NCBI RefSeq assembly: GCF_027706745.1
Contig: NZ_JAQFWP010000020.1
Coordinates: 29,346 to 93,345 of the forward strand
Direction of reading: 5' to 3'
Length of the DNA stretch: 64,000 bases
From: Nocardiopsis suaedae
GTDB lineage: Bacteria; Actinomycetota; Actinomycetes; Streptosporangiales; Streptosporangiaceae
A program made the translations under genes and the position numbers. Below the pieces are notes generated by a model. It was not told where the DNA came from, ran no database searches, and saw only the letters and a program-made list of their open reading frames with translations. Shown here piece after piece: positions 8,675-18,187 of the stretch (the first letter of the stretch is position 1; each line of letters begins with the position of its first letter).

Positions 8675-8880
8675 GGCCGTACGGTCGAGGGGCCGTGGTG
8701 TTCGGGAAGTCCGGTGGAAAACCGGCGCGGCCCTCGCCACTGTGAACGGGTAGCCCCCGGCCCCGTCGGCCCGCTCCGTGCGGGCGGCGGCGCAGGCCAC
8801 TGGGGCGGCTCCGGGTCCACCGGAGGCGCCGCGGGAAGGCCGGCCGGGCGGTGGGGACCCGGGAGCCAGGAGACCGGCCA
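8675..8880 (+). promoter_or_regulatory. Cobalamin riboswitch upstream of cbiMNQO
   Basis: The conserved blocks occur in order: GGAAGTCCGGTGGAAAACC (from 8705), CGCCACTGTGA (8735-8745), a GGGAAGGCC element near 8832, and the B12 box AGCCAGGAGACCGGCC (8864-8879). Adenosylcobalamin binding would shut off the cobalt transporter when B12 is plentiful. The box lies 49 bases upstream of the cbiM ATG, so it probably acts on translation initiation or on a nearby terminator. Confidence 0.93.
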
Positions 8881-8928
8881 CGGCACGCGACGTCCGTCCA
8901 CGAGGTGCTGGAAGCGGGTCTTCTCGAC

Positions 8929-9717
8929 ATGCATATCGCCGAAGGGTTCTTACCACCGGCGCAGGCGGCCGCCTGGACCGCGGCCGCCGCCCCCTTCGTC
9001 ATCCACGGCGTGTACTCCCTCACCCGGGCGGTGCGCGCCGACCCCGAGGCCAAACTCCTGCTGGGGGCCTCAGGGGCGTTCTGCTTCGTACTCTCGGCGC
9101 TGAAGATCCCCTCGGTGACCGGCAGCTCCTCCCACCCGACCGGCGTCGGTTTAGGGGCGGTGCTGTTCCGGCCGCCGGTGATGGCGGCCCTGGGCACGGT
9201 CACCCTGCTGTTCCAGGCGCTGCTCCTGGCGCACGGCGGGCTGACCACGCTCGGGGCCAACGTGTTCTCGATGGCGGTGGTCGGGCCGTGGGCCGGCTAC
9301 GCGGCCTACCGGCTGGTGCGGGCCCTGGCGTCCCGTCTTCCGGAGCAGACCTCGCTGGGGGCGGGGGTGTTCGCGGCCGCGTTCACGGCGAGCCTGAGCA
9401 CCTACACCATCACCAGCCTGCAGCTCGCGCTGGCCTTCCCCGACGCGGCGGGCGGCGTGGCCGGGGCGTTCGTCAAGTTCGCGACGATCTTCTCGATCAC
9501 CCAGATCCCGTTGTCGGTGGTGGAGGGCCTGGTCACGGTGGTCATCGTGCGCCTGCTGTCGACGGTGGGGCGCGACCAGCTCCTCCGGCTGGGCGTGCTG
9601 CGCGGCCGCACCGCCGACGGCGATGGCGGCACGGGCGGGGCCGACGCCTCCGACACGGCCGGCCGCCCCCAGGAACCGACCATCGACCGGACCCCCGACG
9701 GGGAGGCGACGGCATGA
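8929..9717 (+). CDS. cbiM: CbiM, substrate-binding membrane component of cobalt ECF transporter
   Basis: A 262-residue membrane protein that captures Co2+. ATG 8929 is chosen because CbiM/NikM proteins need the sequence Met-His-Ile at the very N-terminus: the amino group and His2 bind the metal, and the protein begins MHIAEGFLPP. Six or so hydrophobic helices follow, with SSHPTG, a metal-site motif, near residue 68. The C-terminal 50 residues are a polar tail. The stop overlaps the cbiN start (ATGA). Expression should be controlled by the upstream B12 riboswitch. Confidence 0.95.
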   Translation: MHIAEGFLPPAQAAAWTAAAAPFVIHGVYSLTRAVRADPEAKLLLGASGAFCFVLSALKIPSVTGSSSHPTGVGLGAVLFRPPVMAALGTVTLLFQALLLAHGGLTTLGANVFSMAVVGPWAGYAAYRLVRALASRLPEQTSLGAGVFAAAFTASLSTYTITSLQLALAFPDAAGGVAGAFVKFATIFSITQIPLSVVEGLVTVVIVRLLSTVGRDQLLRLGVLRGRTADGDGGTGGADASDTAGRPQEPTIDRTPDGEATA

Positions 9718-10130
9718 GCACGACCACCGGTGACAAGGCGAGCGGCGCGGCCCCGCAGACCGGGGCCGACGGCGGCCGGCCGCGCGCCTGGGCCACATGG
9801 GCCCTGCTGGCGGCCGCCGCGGCCATCGCGGCCCTGCCCCTGCTGATCGGCGCCGGGGCGCACCTGGAGGAGCCCTTCTCCGGGGCGGACGCCCAGGCCG
9901 AGGAGACGGTGGAGGAGATCGCCCCCTCGTACGAGCCGTGGTTCTCGCCGCTGTACGAGGCCCCGTCGGCGGAGATCGAGTCGGGCCTGTTCGCCCTGCA
10001 GGCGGCCGTGGGCGCCGGGATCATCGGCTACACCCTCGGCGTGCTGCGCACCCGGCGCAAGCTGCGCTCCGGGGCACCGGCCGCCTCCCCCGCCCCCGAC
10101 GGGAACGGGCCCGCCCCGGGCACGTCCTGA
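9714..10130 (+). CDS. cbiN: CbiN, small accessory component of cobalt ECF transporter
   Basis: A 138-residue protein with two membrane helices (about residues 24-48 and 94-112) and the extracytoplasmic loop typical of CbiN, containing EEIAPSYEPWFSPLY. CbiN helps CbiM load cobalt. It overlaps cbiM by four bases and is followed after 14 bases by cbiQ. Long N- and C-terminal polar extensions make it a little larger than most CbiN. Confidence 0.93.
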   Translation: MSTTTGDKASGAAPQTGADGGRPRAWATWALLAAAAAIAALPLLIGAGAHLEEPFSGADAQAEETVEEIAPSYEPWFSPLYEAPSAEIESGLFALQAAVGAGIIGYTLGVLRTRRKLRSGAPAASPAPDGNGPAPGTS

Positions 10131-10144
10131 CCTGAGGGGGCGCG

Positions 10145-10891
10145 GTGCTCACCATCGACGCGGAGGCCTACCGCAGCCCCTGGCGCACCGTCCACCCGGC
10201 CGTCAAAGGCGTGCTGTTCGGGGGCCTCCTGGTGTGCGCCCTGGCACTGCCCGCTTGGCCGGGGGCGGCGCTGGTCGGGACGGCCGCGCTGGCCCTCGGC
10301 CTCGGCCCGGCCCGGGTGCCGCCCCGGAAGCTGCTGCGCACCGCCCTGGGCCCGCTGGCGTTCATCGCCACGGGCGCGGTGACGCTGCTGGTATCGGTCG
10401 GCGGCCCGGACGGGCTCATCGCCTGGGATCCCCAGGGGGCGGCGCGCGCGGCCGAGCTGACGGGGCGCGCCTCTGCGGCGGTCGTGTGCCAGCTCCTCTT
10501 CGCGTTCACGACCCCGCTGGCCGACCTGCTGCCCCGTCTCTCCCGCGCCGGCCTCCCCCCGGCACTGGTCGAGGTGGTGGCGCTGATCTACCGGATGCTG
10601 TTCGTGGCCCTGGACACGGCCCGGCGCGTCGGCGCGGCGCAGGCGGGGCGCCTGGGGTACGCGAACCGGCGCAACCGGGTGCGGTCGCTGGGCGCCTTGG
10701 GCGCGGCGCTGTTCGTGCGGTCCTACGACCGGGCCGCGCGGCTGCAGCGGGGGCTGGAGTGCCGGGGCTACACCGGCGAGCTCACCGTGCTGGTCGACGA
10801 GATCCCGCTGCGCGCTTCGGCGCTCGCCGCCGCCGCCGTCCCGGCCGTCCTGGTCGCCGCGGCGGCCCTGACCCTTGGAGCGTGGACATGA
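10145..10891 (+). CDS. cbiQ: CbiQ, transmembrane (EcfT-like) component of cobalt transporter
   Basis: A 248-residue membrane protein coupling the ATPase CbiO to CbiM. Several hydrophobic helices surround a cytoplasmic region with the coupling motif AARLQRGLECRGYTG (ARG/SRG-type). GTG 10145 has GAGGGGG just upstream. The stop overlaps the cbiO start (ATGA). Confidence 0.94.
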   Translation: MLTIDAEAYRSPWRTVHPAVKGVLFGGLLVCALALPAWPGAALVGTAALALGLGPARVPPRKLLRTALGPLAFIATGAVTLLVSVGGPDGLIAWDPQGAARAAELTGRASAAVVCQLLFAFTTPLADLLPRLSRAGLPPALVEVVALIYRMLFVALDTARRVGAAQAGRLGYANRRNRVRSLGALGAALFVRSYDRAARLQRGLECRGYTGELTVLVDEIPLRASALAAAAVPAVLVAAAALTLGAWT

Positions 10892-11736
10892 CCTCTCCCG
10901 CCGCCACCGACACGGCCCCGGTGCTGGCCGTGCGCGGTCTGGAGTTCGGGTACGCCGACACGCCCCCGGTCTTCCGAGGGCTGGAGCTGGAGGTTCCCAC
11001 CGGCGGCGTGCTCGCGGTTCTGGGTCCCAACGGCGGCGGGAAGACCACGCTGCTGCGGCTGCTGGCGGGCAGCCTGGCGCCGAAGCGGGGGCGGGTGCTG
11101 GTCGACGGCGAACCGGTGCGCCCGGGCCGCCGCGGGGCCGCCGACCTGCGCCGCCGGGTCCAGCTGGTCTTCCAGGACCCCGATGACCAGCTGTTCTCGG
11201 CGAGCGTCCGGCAGGATGTGTCGTTCGGCCCGGTGAACCAGGGGTTGGACCGGGCCGAGGCGGCCGAGCGGGTCGACGGCGCGCTGGCGGCGCTCGGCCT
11301 GGACGGGCTGGCGGACCGGCCGGTGCACCTGCTCTCCTACGGCCAGCGCAAGCGCGTCGCGCTGGCGGGGGCGCTGGCGATGCGGCCGTCGGTGCTGGTG
11401 CTGGACGAGCCGACGGCGGGCCTCGACCCGATGGGCGTCGAAGCGATGCTGGACACGTTGGACGGGCTGCGCGCGGACGGGGCCACGCTGGTGGTGTCCA
11501 CGCACGATGTGGACCTGGCCTACCGGTGGGCGCAGCGGGTGGCGCTGATCGACCACGGCCTGCTGGCCGAGGGGGCGGCCCGGGAGGTGCTGGCCGACCG
11601 GGACCTGCTGTCGGCGGCCCGCCTGCGCCCGGCGTGGGGCCCGGCGGTGGAGCAGGCCCTGCGCAATACGGGCCTGCTCGCGGAGGACGAGGACCCCCCG
11701 TCGACCCCCGACGAACTGGCCGCGCTGCTGGGATAG
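10888..11736 (+). CDS. cbiO: CbiO, ATPase of cobalt ECF transporter
   Basis: A 282-residue ABC ATPase. Walker A is GPNGGGKTT, the Q-loop is FQDPDDQLF (typical of ECF/cobalt ATPases), the signature is LSYGQRKR, Walker B is VLVLDEPTAGLDP and the switch His lies in VVSTHD. It powers the CbiMNQ complex. ATG 10888 overlaps cbiQ by four bases and has GGAG upstream. It is the last gene of the operon, followed by a hairpin at 11,827. Confidence 0.95.
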   Translation: MTSPAATDTAPVLAVRGLEFGYADTPPVFRGLELEVPTGGVLAVLGPNGGGKTTLLRLLAGSLAPKRGRVLVDGEPVRPGRRGAADLRRRVQLVFQDPDDQLFSASVRQDVSFGPVNQGLDRAEAAERVDGALAALGLDGLADRPVHLLSYGQRKRVALAGALAMRPSVLVLDEPTAGLDPMGVEAMLDTLDGLRADGATLVVSTHDVDLAYRWAQRVALIDHGLLAEGAAREVLADRDLLSAARLRPAWGPAVEQALRNTGLLAEDEDPPSTPDELAALLG

Positions 11737-11826
11737 GTGCGCGGGGCGGCGGGGGCGGGGGAGACGGCGACGGCAGAGGCCGGGCATGGGTCGGGGTCGG
11801 GCGCCCCGGTCGGCCAGGGGCACTGA

Positions 11827-11846
11827 GGGTGGTGGTTCCACCACCC
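11827..11846 (+). terminator. Hairpin downstream of cbiO
   Basis: GGGTGGTGG and CCACCACCC are perfect complements around TT (effective loop four bases), 90 bases past the cbiO stop. No T-run. The surrounding interval 11,737-12,315 has no gene that I can support. Confidence 0.5.
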
Positions 11847-12019
11847 GAGCCGGCCTGGAGCGAGCATTTACCGCACCCCGAACGGCCGGTCCTGCTCCCG
11901 GAATGCACCTCCGGGAGGTTGCCCCGGACCCCGTACCGGCCCGGCGGCCGCCACGAGCGCGCAGCCGCACGCCCTCCCGGCCGCACCGCCTCCTCGGACC
12001 GCGAGCGGCCCTGCGGACG

Positions 12020-12290
12020 GCGGGCAGGCCCGGGGAACCGGCACGCTACACCGTCGGCGCCCCTCCATTGACCGTGCATACGCCGCGCGGCCGACGACGC
12101 TGCGGGCAGGGCCCCGCCTTCGTCGCTGCGGCCCTGCGCCTCGTACCCCGCTGACCAGGCGCCCGGCCGGGGCCGTGAGCAGGGCGCCCGCCGTGCCGCC
12201 GTCGACCGTCACGCCGATCACGCACACGCCATTCGGCCGACAAAGCTGCAGGTAGGACCACTACCCCTTGTCGTCGCCGCCTCTCCGCCC
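12020..12290 (-). repeat. Two diverged copies of an intergenic repeat
   Basis: Two segments (about 12,020-12,130 and 12,160-12,285) resemble the repeat unit of 34.0-35.1 kb, in the orientation of its inverted copy. Shared words include GGCAGGCCCGGGGAACCG, ATCACGCACAC and GCCGACAAAGCTGCAGGTAGG (with small changes), ending in CTTCGTCG or CTTGTCGTCG. They fill the gap between the convergent cbiO and cbiG-cobJ genes. Confidence 0.55.
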
Positions 12291-12315
12291 CGCACCCGGC
12301 CGGCCCCCGCGCCCC

Positions 12316-14097
12316 CTACTCATTCGCGGCCCGGCCCTCCCCCGGGCCCGCCTTCCACGTGTAGCCGCGCGGGGTGACGAAGCGGCCCGCCACATTCCTC
12401 GACGCCGAGCTGCCGACGAGCACCACCGTGAACATGTCCACCTGCTCGGCCTCCCCGTCGAGCATCGCGCGCAGCGTCGTCAGCACCGTCCGCTCGGACT
12501 CCCGGGTCGCGTTGTGCACGTACCCGACCGGGGTGTCCTCCGGCCGGTGCTCGGCCAGGATCTCCAAGGCCCTGGGCAGCTGCCAGTCCCGCCGCTTCGA
12601 CTTCGGGTTGTAGAAGCAGACGCTGAAGTCGCCCTCCGCCGCCGCGCGCACCCGGCGCTCGATCGCCTCCCACGGGGTGTGCAGGTTCGACAGGGAGATG
12701 TAGGCGTGGTCGTGCCCCAGCGGCGCCCCGAGCAGGTTCGACGCCGCCACGGCGGCCGTGATCCCCGGAACCCCGACCACCTCGATGTCGGCACCGGCGA
12801 AGTCCAGCGCGGGGCTCGCCATCGCGTACACCCCTGCGTCGCCCGAGCCGATCAGCGCGACCGCCGCGCCCGCCTGCGCCTCCTGCACGGCCGTTCGGGC
12901 GCGCTCCTCCTCCTGCCCCAGACCGCTGGAGAGCACCCGGGTCCCCGGACGGAGCAGGTCCCGCACCTGGTCGAGGTACTGGTCGAGCCCGACGACCACG
13001 GACGCCCGGCGCAGCTCGGCGGCGACGCGCGGCGCCATCAGGTCGCGCGCGCCCGGGCCCAGCCCGACCACGGCGAGCCGCCCGCGGAACGCCGCCCGGG
13101 CCACCGCCGCCGTGGCGTTGGCCGTCTTGGCCTTGGCCGCCACCAGCTCCGGGGCGTTGCCGACCGCGCCCGCCGCGTGCAGCGCCGCCGCCTCGGCCAC
13201 GCTGGGCGTGCCGACCTCGGCCCGCACGGTCTCGCTCGGGTTGGGCACCTCAACGGCGGCCAGCTCGTCGGCGGGGAAGGTGAGCACCTCCCAGCCGCGC
13301 TCGCGGGCGGCGCGCAGGATGCCCTCCTCGTCGGCCTTCAGGTCGACCGTTGCCACCGCACGCACCGACGCGCGGGAGAGCAGGTGCTCGGCCAGGGTCC
13401 GGTCGATCAGCTCGCCGACCTCCTCGGCGGAGACGCCGCGCGCCGAGCCGACCCCCACCACCAGGGACGGCGGACGGTAGGTCAGCGTGGGCAGCCCGTA
13501 GGAGGCGCACTCCCCGCACACGTCGAGCCGGTCGGTGACCCGGATCAGTGCCACGGCCTGCGACGACGGCACCTCCGCGGACACGTTCTCCGGCAGCGGG
13601 GGCAGCGGCAGGCCCTCGGCGCCCTCCAGGCGCACGGGGTCGCCGGAGAGCACGGCCGCCCCGATGGAGGCCAGCGGGCCCCGGTCCTCGACCCGCAGGC
13701 CCAGGCCGGCGCCGTAGGAGTCGAGGGGGGTCGCCGACACCGTGTCGCTGGCGGTGGTCACCACCGGGCGGGTGCCCAGAACCGACGACACCCAATCGGC
13801 CAGGGTGTTGGCACCGTAGTGGCCGCCGAGGACGGCGACCGCGTGCTCCAGCCCCTCGTCCACGCAGACGACCGGCGGATCGGTGGTCTTGCCGCCGAGC
13901 AGCGGGGCCAGCACCCGCACCGTCGCCCCGACGGCGAGCATGCTCACCACCGACCCGCATTCGGCGAACGCGGTGCGCAGGGCGTCGGCGGGGCGGTCGG
14001 CCTCGACGATGCGCACCTGGTCGGGCCAGGCCTGCGCGAGGCGTTCGGCGGCCGCACGGCCGCCCGCGGTGACGGCGATGACGCCGATGTCGCTCAT
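12316..14097 (-). CDS. cobJ: CbiG-CobJ fusion: cobalt-precorrin-5A hydrolase / precorrin-3B C17-methyltransferase
   Basis: A 593-residue bifunctional ring-contraction protein. Residues 1 to about 340 are CbiG, which opens the lactone of cobalt-precorrin-5A (GGHYGANTLA and VVGVGSARGVSAEEV are typical). The C-terminal 250 residues are CobJ/CbiH, a SAM methyltransferase with GLGPGARDLM, GSGDAGVYAMA, PGITAAVAASNLLGAPLGHD and LSNLHTPWE. ATG 14,097 has AAGG suitably upstream; the GTG at 14,103 does not. It follows cobL by 65 bases. CbiG places the organism's ring contraction on the early-cobalt route. Confidence 0.94.
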   Translation of the reverse strand: MSDIGVIAVTAGGRAAAERLAQAWPDQVRIVEADRPADALRTAFAECGSVVSMLAVGATVRVLAPLLGGKTTDPPVVCVDEGLEHAVAVLGGHYGANTLADWVSSVLGTRPVVTTASDTVSATPLDSYGAGLGLRVEDRGPLASIGAAVLSGDPVRLEGAEGLPLPPLPENVSAEVPSSQAVALIRVTDRLDVCGECASYGLPTLTYRPPSLVVGVGSARGVSAEEVGELIDRTLAEHLLSRASVRAVATVDLKADEEGILRAARERGWEVLTFPADELAAVEVPNPSETVRAEVGTPSVAEAAALHAAGAVGNAPELVAAKAKTANATAAVARAAFRGRLAVVGLGPGARDLMAPRVAAELRRASVVVGLDQYLDQVRDLLRPGTRVLSSGLGQEEERARTAVQEAQAGAAVALIGSGDAGVYAMASPALDFAGADIEVVGVPGITAAVAASNLLGAPLGHDHAYISLSNLHTPWEAIERRVRAAAEGDFSVCFYNPKSKRRDWQLPRALEILAEHRPEDTPVGYVHNATRESERTVLTTLRAMLDGEAEQVDMFTVVLVGSSASRNVAGRFVTPRGYTWKAGPGEGRAANE

Positions 14098-14162
14098 GTC
14101 CACCTTTCCGGAAGGGGGTCAGGGTCGGGGGGGAGAAAGGGGCCGGGTGGCCCGGGGCGGGG

Positions 14163-15473
14163 TCAGGGTTCGTCGGGGGCGGCGGTGCCGCACAGCAGCG
14201 TCACCGGGTTGGCGGCGGCCAGCCGCAGCGACCCGTTCGGCAGCGGCGCCAGGCGCGAGGCCTGGAGCTGGGTGCCTTCGACGCGGTATCCGGCCCCGGT
14301 GAGCAGGGCATGCACCGTGGCGACCCGGTCGACCGACGCGAGCGCCGCCACGACGCGCTCCGGCCGGAACCGGTGCACGGCCTCGGCCGCGACCCGGTCG
14401 TCGCCGCCGCCGAGGAAGACGGCGTCGGGGGCGAGCGCGCCGCCGGAGCCGATGCCGACCGGACCATCGGTACCGGCAGGGCCGCCGGTGCCGCCGAAGC
14501 CCTCCGGGAACGCCTCGGGAAGGCGCCCTTCGCGCACGTCCACGTGCACCCCGTGGGCCAGGGCGTTGGCGCGGATGCGCGCGCAGTCCTCAAGATTCCG
14601 CTCGAAGGCGACCGCGTGCGCGCCGAAGCGGGCGCACTCCACGGCGACCGACCCGCTGCACGCGCCCACGTCCCACACCACGGTGCCGGGACGGGGGGCG
14701 ATGCGGGCCAGGGCGAAGGCGCGCACCTCGGGTTTGGTGACCATGGAGGCGCGGTGCTCGAAGGCGTCCCCGGGCAGCGCCCACCCGTCCGGCGCGCCCT
14801 GGTGACCGGGCATCCACGCCATCGCGGGGGCGACCGCGCGCTCCGGGTCGACGGCCAGCACCACGTTGGGGTGCGCCCAGTCGGTGCGGTCGGCGTCGGC
14901 CGGACCCGCCTCGACGACGGACTCGTCGGGGGTGGCCAGCCGCTGGGCGACGTGGACGGTGCGCCCGGCCCGGAGCAGGGGGCCGACGAAGGCCTCGGGG
15001 CCCGCCGTCCCGGGGGCCGTGAGCACGGCGGCCTTGGGGTGGGCCAGTGCGGCGGCGAGGGCGCGGCGGGCCGAGCGCCCCGACGCGGCGCGGCCGTGGG
15101 CGGAGAGCACGACGGCGTCGTCCCAGGGCAGCCCGGCGCGGGCGAACGCGGCGGCGACGGAGGACACGGCCGGGTGGACGTCCGGGGCCAGACCCCGTTC
15201 CCGCAGGGCGCGGACGATCCCGAAGAAGCCGGGGTCTCCGGAGGCGAGGACGGCGGCGGGTGAGGTGGATGCGGCGATCCGATCGAGCGCGGGGGCGAGC
15301 CCGCCGAGGGTGAGGAGGTCGGTGCCGGGGGCGAGGAGGTCCGCGACGGCGTCGAGGTGTCGCGCGGCCCCGGCGACGACCCCGCACCGCCCGAGGGCGT
15401 GACGGGCCGCGTCGGACAGGCGGCGCCCGTCCATCCCGACGACGGTGACCCGAGGGGCGGCGGTGCCGGTCAT
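14163..15473 (-). CDS. cobL: CobL, precorrin-6Y C5,15-methyltransferase (CbiE-CbiT fusion)
   Basis: A 436-residue fusion. The CbiE half (about 1-205) has VVGMDGRRLSDAA, ASGDPGFFGI and SAHGRA. The CbiT half (about 230-436) has the Rossmann SAM motif VWDVGACSGSVAVE and decarboxylates the C12 acetate while methylating C15. Between CbiT strands there is a Gly/Pro-rich insert near residue 325. ATG 15,473 is used. A 442-base gap separates it from cbiD upstream, so cobL and cbiG-cobJ may have their own promoter. Confidence 0.93.
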   Translation of the reverse strand: MTGTAAPRVTVVGMDGRRLSDAARHALGRCGVVAGAARHLDAVADLLAPGTDLLTLGGLAPALDRIAASTSPAAVLASGDPGFFGIVRALRERGLAPDVHPAVSSVAAAFARAGLPWDDAVVLSAHGRAASGRSARRALAAALAHPKAAVLTAPGTAGPEAFVGPLLRAGRTVHVAQRLATPDESVVEAGPADADRTDWAHPNVVLAVDPERAVAPAMAWMPGHQGAPDGWALPGDAFEHRASMVTKPEVRAFALARIAPRPGTVVWDVGACSGSVAVECARFGAHAVAFERNLEDCARIRANALAHGVHVDVREGRLPEAFPEGFGGTGGPAGTDGPVGIGSGGALAPDAVFLGGGDDRVAAEAVHRFRPERVVAALASVDRVATVHALLTGAGYRVEGTQLQASRLAPLPNGSLRLAAANPVTLLCGTAAPDEP

Positions 15474-15915
15474 GGGGCGCCCGCCCTGGTCACATCAGCG
15501 GAGATCCCGGCCATCCGGTTCCGCACGGCCGTCAGGTCAGCAGGACCGCCCCGGACCGATTCCCGAAGCAGGTCAGGCGCTCCCACCCCGCTCGGCAACG
15601 CGCCGCCTCCGACCGCCCGCTGACCGCGGACCCGACCGCCGAAGTCCCCGCGCGCACCATCACCCGGGCCGCTCACGATCAGACCAGAGCACCCCCGGTA
15701 CGCCCTGCGAACCAGCCCATGAGACACCGGGGGCCCGTCCCGGTCAGCGACCGGGGCGCACGCCGGGCCTGCCGCCCGCGGCGACGGCCCTTCCGTGGCC
15801 CGGTGACCGAACGGCGGTCGCACCACAGGGCGGGGGACGATGGCCGCTTCGAGTCCCGTCAGCGCGCTCACCCGGTGCGCGGCACGGCCGGCGGACCGCT
15901 CGCACTCCGTCCTGC
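15474..15915 (-). other. Gene-free gap between cbiD and cobL
   Basis: No coding region is supported here. The one structure seen is a short hairpin, CCCGGT (15,739-15,744) with ACCGGG (15,750-15,755). It probably carries the cobL promoter. No riboswitch boxes were found. Confidence 0.5.
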
Positions 15916-17193
15916 TCACCGCTCCCCCAGGTCCTGCGGCCAGGCGGCCATCACGCGCTTGCCGGTGAAGTCCACCATCGCCACCTCGGCCTCCACCGCC
16001 CCCTCGGTGAAGCGGGCGAGCACGTCGGCCACACGGCGGCACAGCACGTCCCCGGCAGTGCGCAGCAGGCCCGCCTCCTCCCACAGCTCGTAGGCGTGGC
16101 GGCCGGTGTTGGCCTCGTCCACCCGGGCGGCCAGCTCCTCTCCCCCGCCGACCTCGCGGGTGATGTCGCCCAGCAGCTCCGTCGACACCTTGGACCGGGT
16201 GTAGTGCGTCATCAGGACACCGGCGGCGAGCTTGGTGAGCTTGCCCGCCATGCCCACGAACACCACCTTCGCCAGGCCGTACTCCACCGCACGCCGCAGC
16301 GCGGCCCCGGTGAAGTCGCCGACCTCCACGAAGCACACCTCGGGCAGGTGCGGCAGCAGCGCCATGGCGCCCTTCTCGGTGCGCCCGCCGGTGCACAGCA
16401 CCAGGGTGTCCTCGCCCTGCGCCGCCATCACCGACACCGCCTGCTCCACGCTCGCCCGCCAGGACGCGGTGGAGAACGGCCGCACGATGCCCGTCGTGCC
16501 CAGGATCGAGATGCCGCCGATGATGCCCAGCTTGGCGTTGGTCGTCTTGCGCGCCATCCGCTCGCCCTCGGGCACGCTGATCACCACGGTCAGGGCCTGG
16601 CCGTCGGCGTCGGCGGCCTCGCGCACCGCCTCGCCGATCATCTGCCGGGGCACCGGGTTGATCGCGGCCTCGCCGGGGTCCAGGCCCAGGCCGGGGCGGG
16701 TGACCACGCCCACGCCCACGCCGCCGTCCAAGTGCAGGCCGCTGCCGGGCGCCCGGGTCACCGTCGCGGTGACGTGCGCGCCGTGCGTCACGTCCGGGTC
16801 GTCCCCGGCGTCCTTGACGACGACCGCCTCGGCGCGGTCGGCCGACACCAGCTCGCAGCGCTCGGTGGCGAAGGTGACCCGGCGGCCCGACGGCAGCCCG
16901 ATCTCCACGACCTCGATGGGCCGCCCGGTGGCGAGCGCCTGCGCGGCGGCCTTCGCCGCGGCGGAGGCGCACGCCCCGGTGGTCCACCCGGTGCGCAGCG
17001 CCTTCTGGCGGACCTTCGCGGTCCGCGGCAGGTCGGGCTCGCGCAGTTCGGGGGTGGAGGTGTCGGGCGCGGAGGGCGGCCCCGAGGCACCGGACTCCGG
17101 GACGCCGGTCCCCGAGGCACCGGCCCCCGGAGCTCCGGGGGCCGGTGCGCCGCCGCCGTCGCCGCGCGGCTCCTCCGCTCGGCCGCCGCTCAT
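15916..17193 (-). CDS. cbiD: CbiD, cobalt-precorrin-5B C1-methyltransferase
   Basis: A 425-residue CbiD. The signature LRTGWTTGACASAAAKAA occurs near residue 67, and ISILGTTGIVRPFS and GMAGKLTKLAAG are further family blocks. CbiD methylates C1 after deacylation by CbiG, a step belonging to the early-cobalt pathway. The first 60 residues are a Gly/Pro/Ala-rich extension absent from most homologues; a downstream start is possible, but ATG 17,193 is the first in frame. It lies 88 bases downstream of cobM on the same strand. Confidence 0.93.
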   Translation of the reverse strand: MSGGRAEEPRGDGGGAPAPGAPGAGASGTGVPESGASGPPSAPDTSTPELREPDLPRTAKVRQKALRTGWTTGACASAAAKAAAQALATGRPIEVVEIGLPSGRRVTFATERCELVSADRAEAVVVKDAGDDPDVTHGAHVTATVTRAPGSGLHLDGGVGVGVVTRPGLGLDPGEAAINPVPRQMIGEAVREAADADGQALTVVISVPEGERMARKTTNAKLGIIGGISILGTTGIVRPFSTASWRASVEQAVSVMAAQGEDTLVLCTGGRTEKGAMALLPHLPEVCFVEVGDFTGAALRRAVEYGLAKVVFVGMAGKLTKLAAGVLMTHYTRSKVSTELLGDITREVGGGEELAARVDEANTGRHAYELWEEAGLLRTAGDVLCRRVADVLARFTEGAVEAEVAMVDFTGKRVMAAWPQDLGER

Positions 17194-17281
17194 GGGCGCC
17201 CCCCTCCGGGCTCCGCCACGGGGCGGCCGGCGTGCGGCCGCCCCTGCGCGCTGTCGCCCATCTCGCGGACCACCCCGCCGG

Positions 17282-18187
17282 TCACGCCCCGGCCCGCGAC
17301 GCGCGCAGCGCGCGGCGGGCCTCGCGGTCGGCGCGGCGGTACCCGTGGAAGTGGCCCGGGTGGTACAGGTGCGAGCGGGTGCCGCCCGCGGTCAGCGCCG
17401 GGCCGACCAGCACCAGCGTGTGCTTCCACAGCCGGTGCTCCTTGACCGTGGCCTCCAGCTCGGCCAGCGTGCAGCGCACGACCAGCTCGTCCGGCCAGGT
17501 CGCCTGGTAGGCCACCACGCACGGGGTGTCCTCCGGGTAGCCGCCCTCCAGCAGTTCGGCCTGGAGCTGCCCGGAGCGCGCCGCCGACAGGAACAGCGCC
17601 ATGGTGGTGCCGTGCCGGGCGAACTCGCGCACCTCCTCCCCCTCGGGCATGGGGGTCTTGCCCCCGCCCAGGCGGGTGAGGACCACGGACTGGGCGACCT
17701 CGGGGATGGTCAGCTCGCGCCCCGCGATGGCGGCGACGGCCGCGAACGCGGGCACGCCCGGGATGATCTCGGTGTCCAGGCCCATGCGCTCGCACTGGTC
17801 GAACTGCTCCTGGACCGCGCCCCACAGCGACGGGTCGCCGGAGTGGATGCGGGCGACCCGCAGCCCCTCGCTCGCCGCCCGCTCGTAGTAGGGCATGACG
17901 CCCTCCATGGGCACCTTCGCCGAGTCGACGATCTCCGCGTCCTCACGGGCGTGCTCCAGCACGTCCTCGTGCACCAGGCTGGCGGCCCAGATGACGATGT
18001 CGGCCTCGGCGATGGCCCGGGCCGCGCGGATCGTCAGCAGGTCGGCGGCGCCCGGCCCGGCCCCCACGAAGGTGACCTTGCCCCGCGCCCCCGCGCCCGC
18101 AGTGCCCGCGGTACCCGCAGTGCCCGCGGCGCTCTGTGCGGCGCCGGTGTCCGTGCCCGTTCCGGCGGTGCGCGCCGGGTCCTCCAT
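17282..18187 (-). CDS. cobM: CobM, precorrin-4 C11-methyltransferase
   Basis: A 301-residue SAM methyltransferase with FVGAGPGAADLLT near the N-terminus, HSGDPSLWGAVQEQ, IIPGVPAFAAVAA and the TRLGGGKTPMP block typical of CobM/CbiF. An Ala/Gly/Thr-rich stretch of about 38 residues precedes the domain. ATG 18,187 shares its first base with the cobI stop (TGATG), and GGAGG lies nine bases upstream, so the two are translationally coupled. Confidence 0.94.
   Translation of the reverse strand: MEDPARTAGTGTDTGAAQSAAGTAGTAGTAGAGARGKVTFVGAGPGAADLLTIRAARAIAEADIVIWAASLVHEDVLEHAREDAEIVDSAKVPMEGVMPYYERAASEGLRVARIHSGDPSLWGAVQEQFDQCERMGLDTEIIPGVPAFAAVAAIAGRELTIPEVAQSVVLTRLGGGKTPMPEGEEVREFARHGTTMALFLSAARSGQLQAELLEGGYPEDTPCVVAYQATWPDELVVRCTLAELEATVKEHRLWKHTLVLVGPALTAGGTRSHLYHPGHFHGYRRADREARRALRASRAGA

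Noticed and set aside
10028..12079. Long Pro/Arg-rich minus-strand frame opposite cbiQ and cbiO.
   Set aside because: Low-complexity composition with no family match, antisense to cbiQ and cbiO. It is a GC-rich shadow.
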